From positions 62,001-126,000 of the forward strand of contig CAYJPN010000005.1 in NCBI GenBank assembly GCA_964372115.1: DNA of 64,000 nucleotides. Reading direction: 5' to 3'. Numbering within the stretch: the stretch's first letter is position 1; every line of letters starts with the position of its first letter. Below are positions 28,866 to 37,492 of this stretch, piece after piece. A program made the position numbers and the translations under genes. Below the pieces are notes generated by a model. The model did no database searches. It saw nothing but the letters and a program-made list of their open reading frames with translations, and was not told the origin of the DNA. The stretch comes from CG2-30-36-16 sp964372115. GTDB lineage: Bacteria > Bacteroidota > Ignavibacteria > Ignavibacteriales > Ignavibacteriaceae.

Positions 28866-29648
28866 TTATTTTTCGGCAGAAGCAATTAGCTGCATTGCAA
28901 CTTTGGCGGCATTTTGTTCGGCGCTTTTTTTATTGCGCCCTTTTCCTGTCCCAAACTCTTCGTCACCAATCATTACTTTTATTGTAAATACACGATTATG
29001 CTGCGGACCTTCTTCCTTTGCAACCACGTAAACAGGAATTTCCATCCGGTTTGCCTGCGCATATTCTAAAAGCTGGCTTTTATAGTTTTCATCCACAAGA
29101 TACTCCCCTTCTTTTATATTGGGGGCAATTATTGTTTTGTGAATAAATTTACTTGAGGCTTCTAATCCGCTTTCGAGATAAATAGCTCCGATGAGCGCTT
29201 CGAGCGCATCGCATAAAACCGTGCGGGACCCGTTTGAAAATGTATGGGAAAGATTTTTGCTGATGAGTAGAAAATCCTGCAGTTTAATTTTTTCAGCCGC
29301 TTCGGCAAGAGTAATTCTGTTTACAAGTTTGGCTCTTATTTTTGTTAAAAAGCCCTCATCCTTTTCGGGGAAAGCGTCAAAAAGATATTCCGCCACAATT
29401 AAACTTAAAACCGAATCACCCAAAAATTCGAGCCGCTCATTTGAAAATTTAAAATCTGTGTTGTGCTCTAAAAAAGAGCGGTGCATTAACGCTTGTATAA
29501 ACTGCGATTTGTCTTTTATTGAAAAACCAACTAAATGTTCTAACCTGCGGAACTTTTCGGGAGTAAAAACTTTTGCAATTAATTTTTCCTGCTTTTTTTC
29601 TTCGCGCTGCTTTAGTTTTTGAAGCATCCAGGAAAATAAATTAGACAA
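28866..29648 (-). CDS. rnc: Ribonuclease III
   Basis: A 260-residue double-strand-specific endoribonuclease for rRNA and mRNA processing. The catalytic signature NERLEFLGDS (residues 70-79), the second acidic patch DALEALIGAIYLE and a C-terminal dsRNA-binding domain (YKSQLLEYAQANRMEIPVYV onward to KSAEQNAAKVA) are complete. A charged N-terminal extension of about 30 residues precedes the nuclease domain. It follows fabF by 2 bases and closes the fatty-acid operon, a common position in this phylum. Confidence 0.96.
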   Translation of the reverse strand: MSNLFSWMLQKLKQREEKKQEKLIAKVFTPEKFRRLEHLVGFSIKDKSQFIQALMHRSFLEHNTDFKFSNERLEFLGDSVLSLIVAEYLFDAFPEKDEGFLTKIRAKLVNRITLAEAAEKIKLQDFLLISKNLSHTFSNGSRTVLCDALEALIGAIYLESGLEASSKFIHKTIIAPNIKEGEYLVDENYKSQLLEYAQANRMEIPVYVVAKEEGPQHNRVFTIKVMIGDEEFGTGKGRNKKSAEQNAAKVAMQLIASAEK

Positions 29649-29650
29649 AA

Positions 29651-30898
29651 CTAACCCTCGTACTTTTTAAATAACAATGAGGCATTGTGTCCGCCAAATC
29701 CGAAAGTATTGCTTATTGCGGCATTAATATTTCTTACAGTCGGTTTATGGGGACTGTAGAATAGATCGCATTCAGGGTCGGGATTATCGAGATTTATAGT
29801 TGGAGGAACAATTCCGTTTTTTATTGTGAGCACTGTAGCAATTGCTTCAATACCGCCTGCGGCACCCAGGAGATGACCGGTCATAGACTTTGTTGAAGTA
29901 ACAACAAGATTATACGCATGCTCGCCAAAAGTAGTTTTAATTGCCATAGTTTCATTAACATCGTTATACGATGTTGATGTACCGTGAGCGTTGACGTAAT
30001 CGATGTCCGTCGGTTTCAATTCAGAATCCCGCATAGCTTCTTTCATAGATCTTACCGCACCTTCGCCGCCCGGGGCGGGGGCTGTGATGTGGTGTGCGTC
30101 TCCGGTTAAACCTATGCCGCAAATTTCGGCATGAATGTTTGCGCCTCTGTTTAAAGCGTGATTTAATTCTTCCAAAACAAGCGCGCCGGCACCTTCGCCC
30201 ATTACAAAACCGTTACGGTCTTTATCAAAAGGACGCGAAGCTTCTTTGTACCTGTCGTTCCATGTAGAAATTGCACGGAGAGAATTAAAACCTGCAATGC
30301 CCATTTCGGTAACCGCAGCTTCAGAACCGCCGCACATCATTAAATCGGCGCTGCCTCTTTGTATTAACATAAATGCGTCGGCAATAGCGTGCGATGAAGT
30401 AGCGCAAGCTGAAGTTGTGGCATAGTTGGGACCTTTTAAACCAAAACGAATTGATATTTGCCCGGCGGCAATATCCGAAATCATCATCGGGATAAAGAAG
30501 GGACTTATTTTGCGGGGATTTTTTTCTTGAAAGTAAATCCAAAACTGTTGTTCAAGTGTGGTCATCCCGCCTATACCGCTGCCGAATATTACCCCGAACC
30601 TTTCTTTGTCTAATAAATCAAGATTATTACCTGAATCTTTAAATGCCATTTCGGCCACAGCCATAGCATACTGCGTAAACAGATCCATTCTCTTGGAAGA
30701 TTTTTTATCAATAAAATCATCCACCTTAAAACCTTTTACTTCCGCGGCAAACTTTGTGTCGTGATTAACGGTATCGAAATGAGTGATTAAATCAACGCCG
30801 TTTTTACCTTCCACCAAGCCATTCCAGTATTCTTCAACACTGTTGCCGATTGGAGTAATTGCGCCCATGCCGGTAACAACCACTCTCCTCTTATTCAT
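29651..30898 (-). CDS. fabF: 3-oxoacyl-[acyl-carrier-protein] synthase II
   Basis: A 415-residue elongating condensing enzyme of type II fatty acid synthesis. It adds malonyl-ACP units to acyl-ACP. The active-site Cys is in TTSACATSSHAI (near residue 163), and the two histidines are in NAHGTSTSYND (near 303) and KSMTGHLLGAAGG (near 340). It begins RRVVVTGMGAITPIGN, the usual FabF start. It lies directly downstream of acpP in the operon. Confidence 0.96.
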   Translation of the reverse strand: MNKRRVVVTGMGAITPIGNSVEEYWNGLVEGKNGVDLITHFDTVNHDTKFAAEVKGFKVDDFIDKKSSKRMDLFTQYAMAVAEMAFKDSGNNLDLLDKERFGVIFGSGIGGMTTLEQQFWIYFQEKNPRKISPFFIPMMISDIAAGQISIRFGLKGPNYATTSACATSSHAIADAFMLIQRGSADLMMCGGSEAAVTEMGIAGFNSLRAISTWNDRYKEASRPFDKDRNGFVMGEGAGALVLEELNHALNRGANIHAEICGIGLTGDAHHITAPAPGGEGAVRSMKEAMRDSELKPTDIDYVNAHGTSTSYNDVNETMAIKTTFGEHAYNLVVTSTKSMTGHLLGAAGGIEAIATVLTIKNGIVPPTINLDNPDPECDLFYSPHKPTVRNINAAISNTFGFGGHNASLLFKKYEG

Positions 30899-30984
30899 AA
30901 GACCTCCAGTGAGTAATATCTATCGGTTAAAGAAGTGATATCAAAGTCGAGAAAATTTTCATCTTCCCGACTTTAAATAACCAA

Positions 30985-31218
30985 TTAGCCTAATTTTCCT
31001 GTAAGGTAACTAACAGCGTCGCCTACTGTACCAATTTTTTCTGCGTCTTCATCAGGAATGGAAACTTGGAAAGCGCTCTCAAAACCCATAACGAGTTCTA
31101 CGATATCGAGAGAATCTGCTCCAAGGTCATTTGTGAATGAAGCTTCAGGTGTAATTTGAGATTCTTCAACACCTAATTTGTCCATTATAATCTCTTTTAC
31201 TTTAGCTTCAACATCCAT
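30985..31218 (-). CDS. acpP: Acyl carrier protein
   Basis: A 77-residue acidic helical protein carrying the growing acyl chain on a phosphopantetheine arm. The attachment serine is Ser36 in LGADSLDIVELVM. Length and start (MDVEAKVKEIIMDKLGV) are standard. It lies between fabG and fabF. AGGAG lies about 7 bases upstream of the ATG. Confidence 0.97.
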   Translation of the reverse strand: MDVEAKVKEIIMDKLGVEESQITPEASFTNDLGADSLDIVELVMGFESAFQVSIPDEDAEKIGTVGDAVSYLTGKLG

Positions 31219-31290
31219 TGTGTATCTCCTATATGTTTGTGATTTTGTTAAGAATAATTTAATTAAAAAAAGTCATATTTCTAAATTTAT

Positions 31291-32052
31291 TTACATCGTC
31301 ATTCCGCCGTCAACGGCAAGTACCTGTCCGGTAATATAGCTGGCGTCATCGCTGCAAAGGAAAGAAACAAGTTTTGCTACATCCTCCGGTGTACCCATGC
31401 GACGTAAAGGAACGTTTGCAAGAAGCATTTCTTTTTGCTGATCGTTCAGGGCCGCGGTCATATCTGTTTGAATAAAACCGGGAGCTATTGCGTTTACGGT
31501 AATATTTTTTACACCGAGTTCTTTTGCCATAGATTTTGTAAAACCTATAACCCCGGCTTTTGATGCCGCATAATTAGCTTGTCCTGCGTTGCCAATAATT
31601 CCAACAACAGAAGCAATATTTACAATTCTGCCAAAACGTTGTTTTATCATCGGTCTGATTGCAGCTTTGGTATAATTAAAAACACTTTTTAAATTTGCGT
31701 TTATAACTTTATCAAACTCATCTTCTGTCATTCTTAAGAGTAAATTATCGCGCGTAATACCGGCGTTATTTACTAATATATCTATGCCGCCCATTTTTTC
31801 AACAGCAAACTGTATTGTACTTTCTGCATCCTTAAAAGAGGAGGCGTCTGCTTTCATTGCGAAAAAATTTGTACCTGCGCCGCCAAATTCATCTTGAAAT
31901 TCTTTTACAGCCTGATCGCCTGTATTATCAGCGAACATTATATCGGTGAAAAGAATATCACTACATTCTCTGTGTATAAGTTGTTTAACAATAGCTTTAC
32001 CGATACCGCGCGCACCGCCGGTAACGATAGCTCTTTTCGTTTTGTCAGCCAT
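31291..32052 (-). CDS. fabG: 3-oxoacyl-[acyl-carrier-protein] reductase
   Basis: A 253-residue short-chain dehydrogenase. The NAD(P)-binding TGGARGIGKAIV is near residues 11-22, NNAG is in ILVNNAGITRDNLLLRM, and the catalytic Ser/Tyr/Lys are in NIASVVG and YAASKAGV (Tyr near 160). FabG-typical RMTEDEFD and the C-terminal YITGQVLAVDGGMTM are present. The start overlaps the end of the DUF3109 gene by 8 bases. Confidence 0.95.
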   Translation of the reverse strand: MADKTKRAIVTGGARGIGKAIVKQLIHRECSDILFTDIMFADNTGDQAVKEFQDEFGGAGTNFFAMKADASSFKDAESTIQFAVEKMGGIDILVNNAGITRDNLLLRMTEDEFDKVINANLKSVFNYTKAAIRPMIKQRFGRIVNIASVVGIIGNAGQANYAASKAGVIGFTKSMAKELGVKNITVNAIAPGFIQTDMTAALNDQQKEMLLANVPLRRMGTPEDVAKLVSFLCSDDASYITGQVLAVDGGMTM

Positions 32053-32650
32053 TAATTTCTCCGGTTTTAATTTGATTTACGAATTCATCCATGTACTGTT
32101 CGAGCTCAGCAAAACCTTTTTCGCCAAAAAAGTGCTGAAGTTCTTCCCGGCACGCTTCGTAAATGGTCATATGTTTTCCATTCTGCTTGTTACAGAATTT
32201 TAATCGGTCAATATGCTCATCATCAATTGTAAGCGAACCTTCGTAAATAGTGAGCGGGAACAATATACAATAAACTGGCTTGTATTGCCACTTATGCGCG
32301 CCTTCATTAATGGCTAATTTTTGAAGACTGCATAACCCGTTTTTATCTAAGAAGGTACACTTGCCGTTAATAACATTGGTACCGACAGCAACGCCGGAGT
32401 CGAAATCTTCATCCTCTTCCGGAGCTTCAAACCAATCGTTTATTTCTTTCGATTGAGTTTCATCCATAAAAGGCAATACTTTTTCTTTTATAGATAGGAT
32501 AAGCTGATTTTCTTTTAAATCAGTATACACGCCGTAATTACAGCACTCGCCGTTACATCTGCAATTAAACGGAAAAGTAAAAATCAATGGATCAATGAGA
32601 AGTCCGTTAATTTCTTTTGTAAAGTTTTCGGTCGAAAATTTTTCGCTCAT
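32045..32650 (-). CDS. DUF3109-family cysteine-rich protein
   Basis: A 201-residue protein with a Cys cluster near the N-terminus (FNCRCNGECCNYGVYTDL) and further cysteines in GKCTFLDKNGLCSLQ, PVYCILFPL and KFCNKQ. This arrangement is that of DUF3109, related to the YkgJ-type putative Zn/Fe-binding proteins. The function is not known. It is embedded by overlaps on both sides (TAATG with fabD, 8 bases with fabG), so it is made together with the fatty-acid enzymes. Confidence 0.82.
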   Translation of the reverse strand: MSEKFSTENFTKEINGLLIDPLIFTFPFNCRCNGECCNYGVYTDLKENQLILSIKEKVLPFMDETQSKEINDWFEAPEEDEDFDSGVAVGTNVINGKCTFLDKNGLCSLQKLAINEGAHKWQYKPVYCILFPLTIYEGSLTIDDEHIDRLKFCNKQNGKHMTIYEACREELQHFFGEKGFAELEQYMDEFVNQIKTGEING

Positions 32651-33564
32651 TAAAGATACTTCTCCACATCCGCGTATTTATCGATGCCAAAACATTTAGC
32701 ATCAGGGTTTATTCTTTTTACAAGTCCCTGTAATACTTTACCCGGTCCAACTTCGTAAAATTCTTCTATTCCGTCTGCAACCATGTTTACAATAGTTTCT
32801 TCCCATCTTACAGGTGATGTTACCTGTTCATAAAGAAGGTTTGAAATTTCATTTTTAGCAGTCACAGGTTTGGCGGATACATTTGCGTAAACCGGGAAAC
32901 GAGCATCATAGATAGGTGTATTTTCGAGAGCCGTTTTTAATTTTTCTTTTGCCGGAAACATTAAAGGAGAATGGAAAGCGCCGCTTACAACAAGCTCTTT
33001 TACCATTTTTGCGCCTTTGGTTTTGCAAATCTCCATTCCTTTTTTTACTCCGTCAACAGAACCGCTTATAACAACCTGACCGGGAGAATTAAAATTAGCG
33101 CATTGCACAACACCGGCTTCAGAAGCTTCTTTGCAGCAGTCATCTACAACATTAGGTTCAAGCCCAATTATTGCAGCCATCGTACCTTTTTGTTCGATGC
33201 CGGCTTGCTGCATTGCTTTACCGCGTTCGCGAACAAGTTTTATTGCATCGTAAAATTGAATGGCGCGCGCAGCAACAAGGGCAGAGTACTCGCCCAGAGA
33301 GTGACCGGCAGCGGCATCCACATGAATAGTTCTGATTAAACTTGCAAGAACAACACTGTGCAAAAATATTGCAGGCTGTGTAAATTCAGTTTGTTTTAAT
33401 TCTTCTTCAGGCCCGTTGAACATTATGTAAGAAAGATTAACACCGAGAGCATCGTCTGCAGTTTTAATCATTTCTTTTGCTTCAACCGAATTTTCAAAAA
33501 GATCTTTAGCCATACCAACGTACTGTGCGCCTTGACCGGGAAATAAAAATGCTTTTTTTGACAT
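32650..33564 (-). CDS. fabD: Malonyl-CoA:ACP transacylase
   Basis: A 304-residue enzyme that loads malonyl from CoA onto ACP. It has FLFPGQGAQYVGM at the start, the nucleophile serine in AAGHSLGEYSALVAA (near residue 89), the histidine in VSGAFHSPLM and the C-terminal EVGPGKVLQGLVKRI. It is part of the fab cluster, between fabH and the DUF3109 gene. Confidence 0.96.
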   Translation of the reverse strand: MSKKAFLFPGQGAQYVGMAKDLFENSVEAKEMIKTADDALGVNLSYIMFNGPEEELKQTEFTQPAIFLHSVVLASLIRTIHVDAAAGHSLGEYSALVAARAIQFYDAIKLVRERGKAMQQAGIEQKGTMAAIIGLEPNVVDDCCKEASEAGVVQCANFNSPGQVVISGSVDGVKKGMEICKTKGAKMVKELVVSGAFHSPLMFPAKEKLKTALENTPIYDARFPVYANVSAKPVTAKNEISNLLYEQVTSPVRWEETIVNMVADGIEEFYEVGPGKVLQGLVKRINPDAKCFGIDKYADVEKYL

Positions 33565-33586
33565 AGTTAAAAATAATTAATTAATG

Positions 33587-34591
33587 TTAATCCATTCCCC
33601 ATACAAGATATGTGGCGCCCCAGGTATAACCGGCGCCAAACGCAGATAAAATTAATTTATCACCTTTTTTTACTTTACCATCGCGGTAATATTCAACAAG
33701 GCAAAGTGGAATTGTAGCCGCAGTTGTGTTGCCGTATTTATCGATGTTTATCATAACCTTTTCTTGAGGAATCCCCATTCTCTTAGCGGTTGCGTCAATA
33801 ATCCGCAGGTTAGCCTGATGAGGAACAAGGTACGCAATGTCCTCCGAGGTAAGATTATTTTTTTGCATAATTTCATAAGAAATATCCGCCATACCTTTTA
33901 CAGCAACTTTAAATACTGCTTTACCATCTTGATAGATATAATGCAATTTTTTATCAACAGTTTCATGAGTGGGAGGGTTTAAACTTCCGCCGCCTTTCAT
34001 ATACAGAGCTTCGCGTCCCGAACCATCGCAGTGAAGCAGTGAATCCAGAAGACCATAATTTTTATCTTCGGTTGGTTCAAGCAATACTGCCGCTGCCGCA
34101 TCTCCGAAAAGAATGCATGTATTTCTATCAGTATAATCTGTTATTGCGCTCATTTTATCGGCGCCTATAACTAAAACTTTTTTATAGCGACCAGATTCGA
34201 TTAACGAAGCGCCGACGTGAAATCCGAAAAGAAAACCGGAGCAGGCTGCGGATACATCAAAACCCCATGCGTTTTTTGCGCCGATATTATCCTGCACTAA
34301 ACAAGCCGTTGCCGGAAAAAACATATCCGGTGTAACGGTAGAAACAATTACAACATCAATTTCATCAGGGTTGATGTTGTATTTTTCTATTAAATCTTTT
34401 GCCGCGCCAGTAGCCAGATCGCTGGTTGCGCCGTTTTCAATTATTCTTCTTTCGCTAATGCCCGTGCGGCTTTTTATCCACTCGTCATTTGTATCAACTA
34501 TTTTTTCAAAATATTTATTGTCTAAAATTTTTTCCGGGACGTACATTCCCAATGCAGTTACAACCGCATTATATTTTGTGTCTAAAGCCAT
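33587..34591 (-). CDS. fabH: 3-oxoacyl-[acyl-carrier-protein] synthase III
   Basis: A 334-residue initiating condensing enzyme that joins acetyl-CoA to malonyl-ACP. Its Cys-His-Asn triad is visible: DVSAACSGFLFG (near residue 115), VPHQANLRIIDA (near 258) and DKYGNTTAATIPL (near 288). TGISERR at the N-terminus is also family-specific. It starts 3 bases after the plsX stop. Confidence 0.96.
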   Translation of the reverse strand: MALDTKYNAVVTALGMYVPEKILDNKYFEKIVDTNDEWIKSRTGISERRIIENGATSDLATGAAKDLIEKYNINPDEIDVVIVSTVTPDMFFPATACLVQDNIGAKNAWGFDVSAACSGFLFGFHVGASLIESGRYKKVLVIGADKMSAITDYTDRNTCILFGDAAAAVLLEPTEDKNYGLLDSLLHCDGSGREALYMKGGGSLNPPTHETVDKKLHYIYQDGKAVFKVAVKGMADISYEIMQKNNLTSEDIAYLVPHQANLRIIDATAKRMGIPQEKVMINIDKYGNTTAATIPLCLVEYYRDGKVKKGDKLILSAFGAGYTWGATYLVWGMD

Positions 34592-34594
34592 TAC

Positions 34595-35635
34595 CTACCG
34601 TTCGTTTAAAAATGAATATTGTTTTATTGAACTTTCAATTTTATGCACAAGATTTTTTTTATGCATCTCATTGGCACGCAGCACCATATTTTTTATTGCC
34701 TTTGGCGAACTTGAGCCATGACCAATTATGCTTATGCCATTTACTCCAAGCAATGGCACACCGCCATGCTCTTGATAATCTAAACTTTTTAACGATTTCT
34801 TTAGCGAACCTTGTGACAGCCCGATTTTTATTTTATCAAACAAACTTTTTGAAGCGGTTTGTGTTAATAAGTGTTTTAAAAGTCGGGGAACCGATTCGCC
34901 GAACTTAAGCAAAATGTTACCGACAAAACCATCACAAATAATAATATCGACATTTTTTGTAAGAATGTCGCGTCCTTCAACACTTCCGATAAAATTCAAA
35001 TTGGAATTTTTAAATAACTTAGATGCTTCTTCAACAACCTCATTACCTTTTCCTTCCTCTTCGCCCATGCTTAAAAGTCCGATAGAAGGATTTTTAATCC
35101 CTCCCATTTCTTTTGCATAGATAGAACCCATTACCGCGTATTCGAAAAGATGCTGTGGTTTTGCATCTTTACCGGCGCCAACATCATAAACATAACATGC
35201 GCCATTAACATTCGGGAATTCGGCGCCGATTGTTGGACGTCCAACGCCCGGTATGCGCCCCATAATCAGAGTGGATGCCGCCATCATTGCACCGGTGTTA
35301 CCGGCGCTGACAAATGCATCCGCTTTTTTTTCCCTTACCATTTTTGCGCCGATAACAATTGAAGAATTAGGTTTTGCCTTCATCGAAGATGTAGGCGAAT
35401 CACCCATTTCAATCACTTCTTCGGCATGGATAATGTTTTTTTCATCAAAAGAGAGATTATGAGATTTAATAACACCGAGTATCTCTTCTTTTTTTCCAGT
35501 TAAAAATAATTCAAAACTTTTATCAGCGTCAATTGCATGTACTGCTCCGAGCACCGTGTTCTGAGGGGCGTAATCACCCCCCATAGCATCAACAACTATT
35601 CTGCATTTAATGTTTTGAGAACCAGAATTGTTCAT
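34595..35635 (-). CDS. plsX: Phosphate acyltransferase PlsX
   Basis: A 346-residue enzyme that makes acyl-phosphate from acyl-ACP for phospholipid synthesis. It has RIVVDAMGGDYAPQNTVLGA at the start, SAGNTGAMMAASTLIMGRIPGV in the middle and the C-terminal GVPLLGVNGISIIGHGSSSPKAIKNM. All are PlsX signatures. It follows rpmF in the conserved yceD-rpmF-plsX-fabH order. Confidence 0.96.
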   Translation of the reverse strand: MNNSGSQNIKCRIVVDAMGGDYAPQNTVLGAVHAIDADKSFELFLTGKKEEILGVIKSHNLSFDEKNIIHAEEVIEMGDSPTSSMKAKPNSSIVIGAKMVREKKADAFVSAGNTGAMMAASTLIMGRIPGVGRPTIGAEFPNVNGACYVYDVGAGKDAKPQHLFEYAVMGSIYAKEMGGIKNPSIGLLSMGEEEGKGNEVVEEASKLFKNSNLNFIGSVEGRDILTKNVDIIICDGFVGNILLKFGESVPRLLKHLLTQTASKSLFDKIKIGLSQGSLKKSLKSLDYQEHGGVPLLGVNGISIIGHGSSSPKAIKNMVLRANEMHKKNLVHKIESSIKQYSFLNER

Positions 35636-35656
35636 CAGAAGGAATTGGTAAACAAA

Positions 35657-35836
35657 TTAGCTTTTAGGAATGAACATAGAACGTTCATTATAGTAACCGC
35701 AAGAAGGGCATGCGCGGTGTGAAAGTTTCATTTCGCCGCAATTTGAACATGACCCCAGTGTTGGAGCGGTTGCTTTATAATGTGTTCTGCGTTTATCTCT
35801 TCTGCTTTTAGACCATTTACGTTTCGGATTTGGCAT
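35657..35836 (-). CDS. rpmF: 50S ribosomal protein L32
   Basis: A 59-codon gene beginning MPNPKRKWSKSRRDKRRTHY and ending ERSMFIPKS. It has two CxxC pairs (Cys30/Cys33 in CSNC and Cys43/Cys46 in CPSC) forming the zinc ribbon of L32 in the large ribosomal subunit. The start ATG is at 35834-35836 and TAA at 35657-35659. Its place between yceD and plsX is conserved across many bacteria, which supports the call. Confidence 0.96.
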   Translation of the reverse strand: MPNPKRKWSKSRRDKRRTHYKATAPTLGSCSNCGEMKLSHRACPSCGYYNERSMFIPKS

Positions 35837-35853
35837 CGTCGTTCCGTTATTTT

Positions 35854-36360
35854 TTAATTAATATTATCTAATTTTTTCTGTATTTCTATCAATGGCTGCC
35901 AGCGAGGGTCAATATCATCGGTACAGCCGCATTCTTCCTGGTTTAAGTTTTTACCGCATTTGTAGCAAAGCCCCTTACAGTCTTCTTTACAAAGTCTTTT
36001 CAATGGTAAAGCTAAAATACAATAATCTCTAACGTCTGAAGAAATATCTATTTTATCAGCATCAGCGTGAAGATAGGTAACATTCAACGAATCATCACCT
36101 TCCTGATCTTTGCCGAAAAAATATACCATTTGATAACTGTTTGAAAGAACAGGGCTGTAATCAACAGCGCACCTATCGCACTGAAAATTTGCAGCAATCG
36201 AAAGAGAAACGTTTAATACAACCTGTAAGGGAGCTTTGTTTAGCTCAACATCTACGTTTATATTACCGTAAAACTCTTCGCCGAGCCCTATCTTATCAAC
36301 AGATTCATCAAAATTAAAATTATGAACTCCATCGCTTAAGTTCGAAATTTTTATAATCAT
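35854..36360 (-). CDS. yceD: YceD/DUF177-family protein
   Basis: A 168-residue protein with CDRC in the first half (NFQCDRCAVDY) and a C-terminal cysteine cluster (CKEDCKGLCYKCGKNLN...CGC) of the DUF177 family. Relatives are linked to 23S rRNA accumulation. The frame opens at 36414, but the start was put at the ATG at 36360 because the promoter -10 hexamer is at 36396-36401, so a longer protein could not be translated from this transcript. AGAGAA lies upstream of the chosen ATG. It is the first gene of the ribosomal/fatty-acid operon. Confidence 0.88.
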   Translation of the reverse strand: MIIKISNLSDGVHNFNFDESVDKIGLGEEFYGNINVDVELNKAPLQVVLNVSLSIAANFQCDRCAVDYSPVLSNSYQMVYFFGKDQEGDDSLNVTYLHADADKIDISSDVRDYCILALPLKRLCKEDCKGLCYKCGKNLNQEECGCTDDIDPRWQPLIEIQKKLDNIN

Positions 36361-36395
36361 ATACTTTTCTCTAAAATCGAGCAAAAACGACTCAA

Positions 36396-36424
36396 AATAT
36401 AGATATACTCTCAATGATAGTCAA
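36396..36424 (-). promoter_or_regulatory. Promoter of the yceD-rpmF-plsX-fab-rnc operon
   Basis: On the minus strand, TTGACT (36419-36424), 17 bases, TATATT (36396-36401), continuing as TTG, so it also resembles the Bacteroidota -7 box. Transcription would begin near 36389, leaving a leader of about 30 bases before the ATG at 36360. Confidence 0.7.
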
Positions 36425-36555
36425 CATTCGAAGTGTCTATTGCAAAGTCTTTCTTTATAGACAAACCAAATAATTTCTAAAATTTCAACAATATCGAGGG
36501 TAGCGAAAAACTAATTTGAAAATGATTAAAATTTAGATTTAACAAAAAAGAACGC

Positions 36556-36563
36556 TATTTTTG
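36556..36563 (+). promoter_or_regulatory. Candidate -7 element of the ABC transporter genes
   Basis: TATTTTTG, an exact TAnnTTTG match, 26 bases upstream of the ATG at 36590. No matching -33 TTTG is seen at the expected distance. Confidence 0.35.
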
Positions 36564-36589
36564 ATTATAAAAATCGCAATCTTGATAAA

Positions 36590-37492
36590 ATGCTGTCAGT
36601 AAAAAATTTAACAAAACAATATAACAAAATAGTTGCCGTAAACGATATTTCCTTTGATGTAAGTGAGGGAAAAATTTTTGGACTATTGGGACCCAATGGC
36701 GCCGGGAAAACAACAACTATCCGGACAATTCTAAATATTATAAAACCATCATCAGGGACAATTCAGTTTGATGGGAAACCTATTTCGCAAGAATTTTTTA
36801 ATATAATCGGTTATCTTCCGGAAGAAAGGGGTTTATACAAAAAAAGTAAAGTTATTGATGTAATAAAGTATTTTGCCGTTCTGAAAAATCTTTCTTCAAA
36901 AAAAGCCGCGGCGCTGGCAGATGAGTGGTTAAAAAGACTTGGGATAACAGATTTAAAATGGAAAAAGATTGAAGAACTCTCGAAGGGAAATCAGCAGAAA
37001 ATACAATTTTTAATTGCCGTACTACACGACCCAAAACTTTTAATTTTAGATGAACCGTTTGCCGGGTTTGACCCGATAAATCAGGAAGTGATAAAAGATC
37101 TTATTTTATCATTTGTCGATCAGGGTAAAATAATAATTTTGTCCACCCATCAAATGGATACTGCCGAAAAACTTTGTTCGGATATTTTGTTGATGAACAA
37201 CGGTAAAGAGGTTTGCAGCGGGACTCTGAAGGAAATTAAACAGCAGTTCGGACTTAACGTAGTTCATATCGAATTCTCCGGGGATGTATCATCAATAAAA
37301 AATAATCCCGATGTTTTGGATTTACACTTACATAATAATTCGGCAGATATAAAACTAAAAGAAAACGTACCACAGCATGAGTTTTTGCGTTCAATATCAC
37401 GAAAATATGATATTAATACTTTCAGTATTGTTAACCCTTCGCTCCATCAAATTTTTATCGACGTCATTCAACAGAATACGGTGATAAAATGA
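36590..37492 (+). CDS. ABC-2 type transporter, ATP-binding protein (NatA-like)
   Basis: A 300-residue ATPase with Walker A GPNGAGKTT (residues 34-42), signature ELSKGNQQKIQFLIAVL (ABC motif variant LSKGN) and Walker B LLILDEPFAGFDP. The C-terminal 80 residues form the extra domain seen in NatA/DrrA-type exporters. It overlaps the permease start by 4 bases (ATGA). The pair resembles NatAB sodium or antibiotic-type exporters, but the substrate is not evident. Confidence 0.9.
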   Translation: MLSVKNLTKQYNKIVAVNDISFDVSEGKIFGLLGPNGAGKTTTIRTILNIIKPSSGTIQFDGKPISQEFFNIIGYLPEERGLYKKSKVIDVIKYFAVLKNLSSKKAAALADEWLKRLGITDLKWKKIEELSKGNQQKIQFLIAVLHDPKLLILDEPFAGFDPINQEVIKDLILSFVDQGKIIILSTHQMDTAEKLCSDILLMNNGKEVCSGTLKEIKQQFGLNVVHIEFSGDVSSIKNNPDVLDLHLHNNSADIKLKENVPQHEFLRSISRKYDINTFSIVNPSLHQIFIDVIQQNTVIK

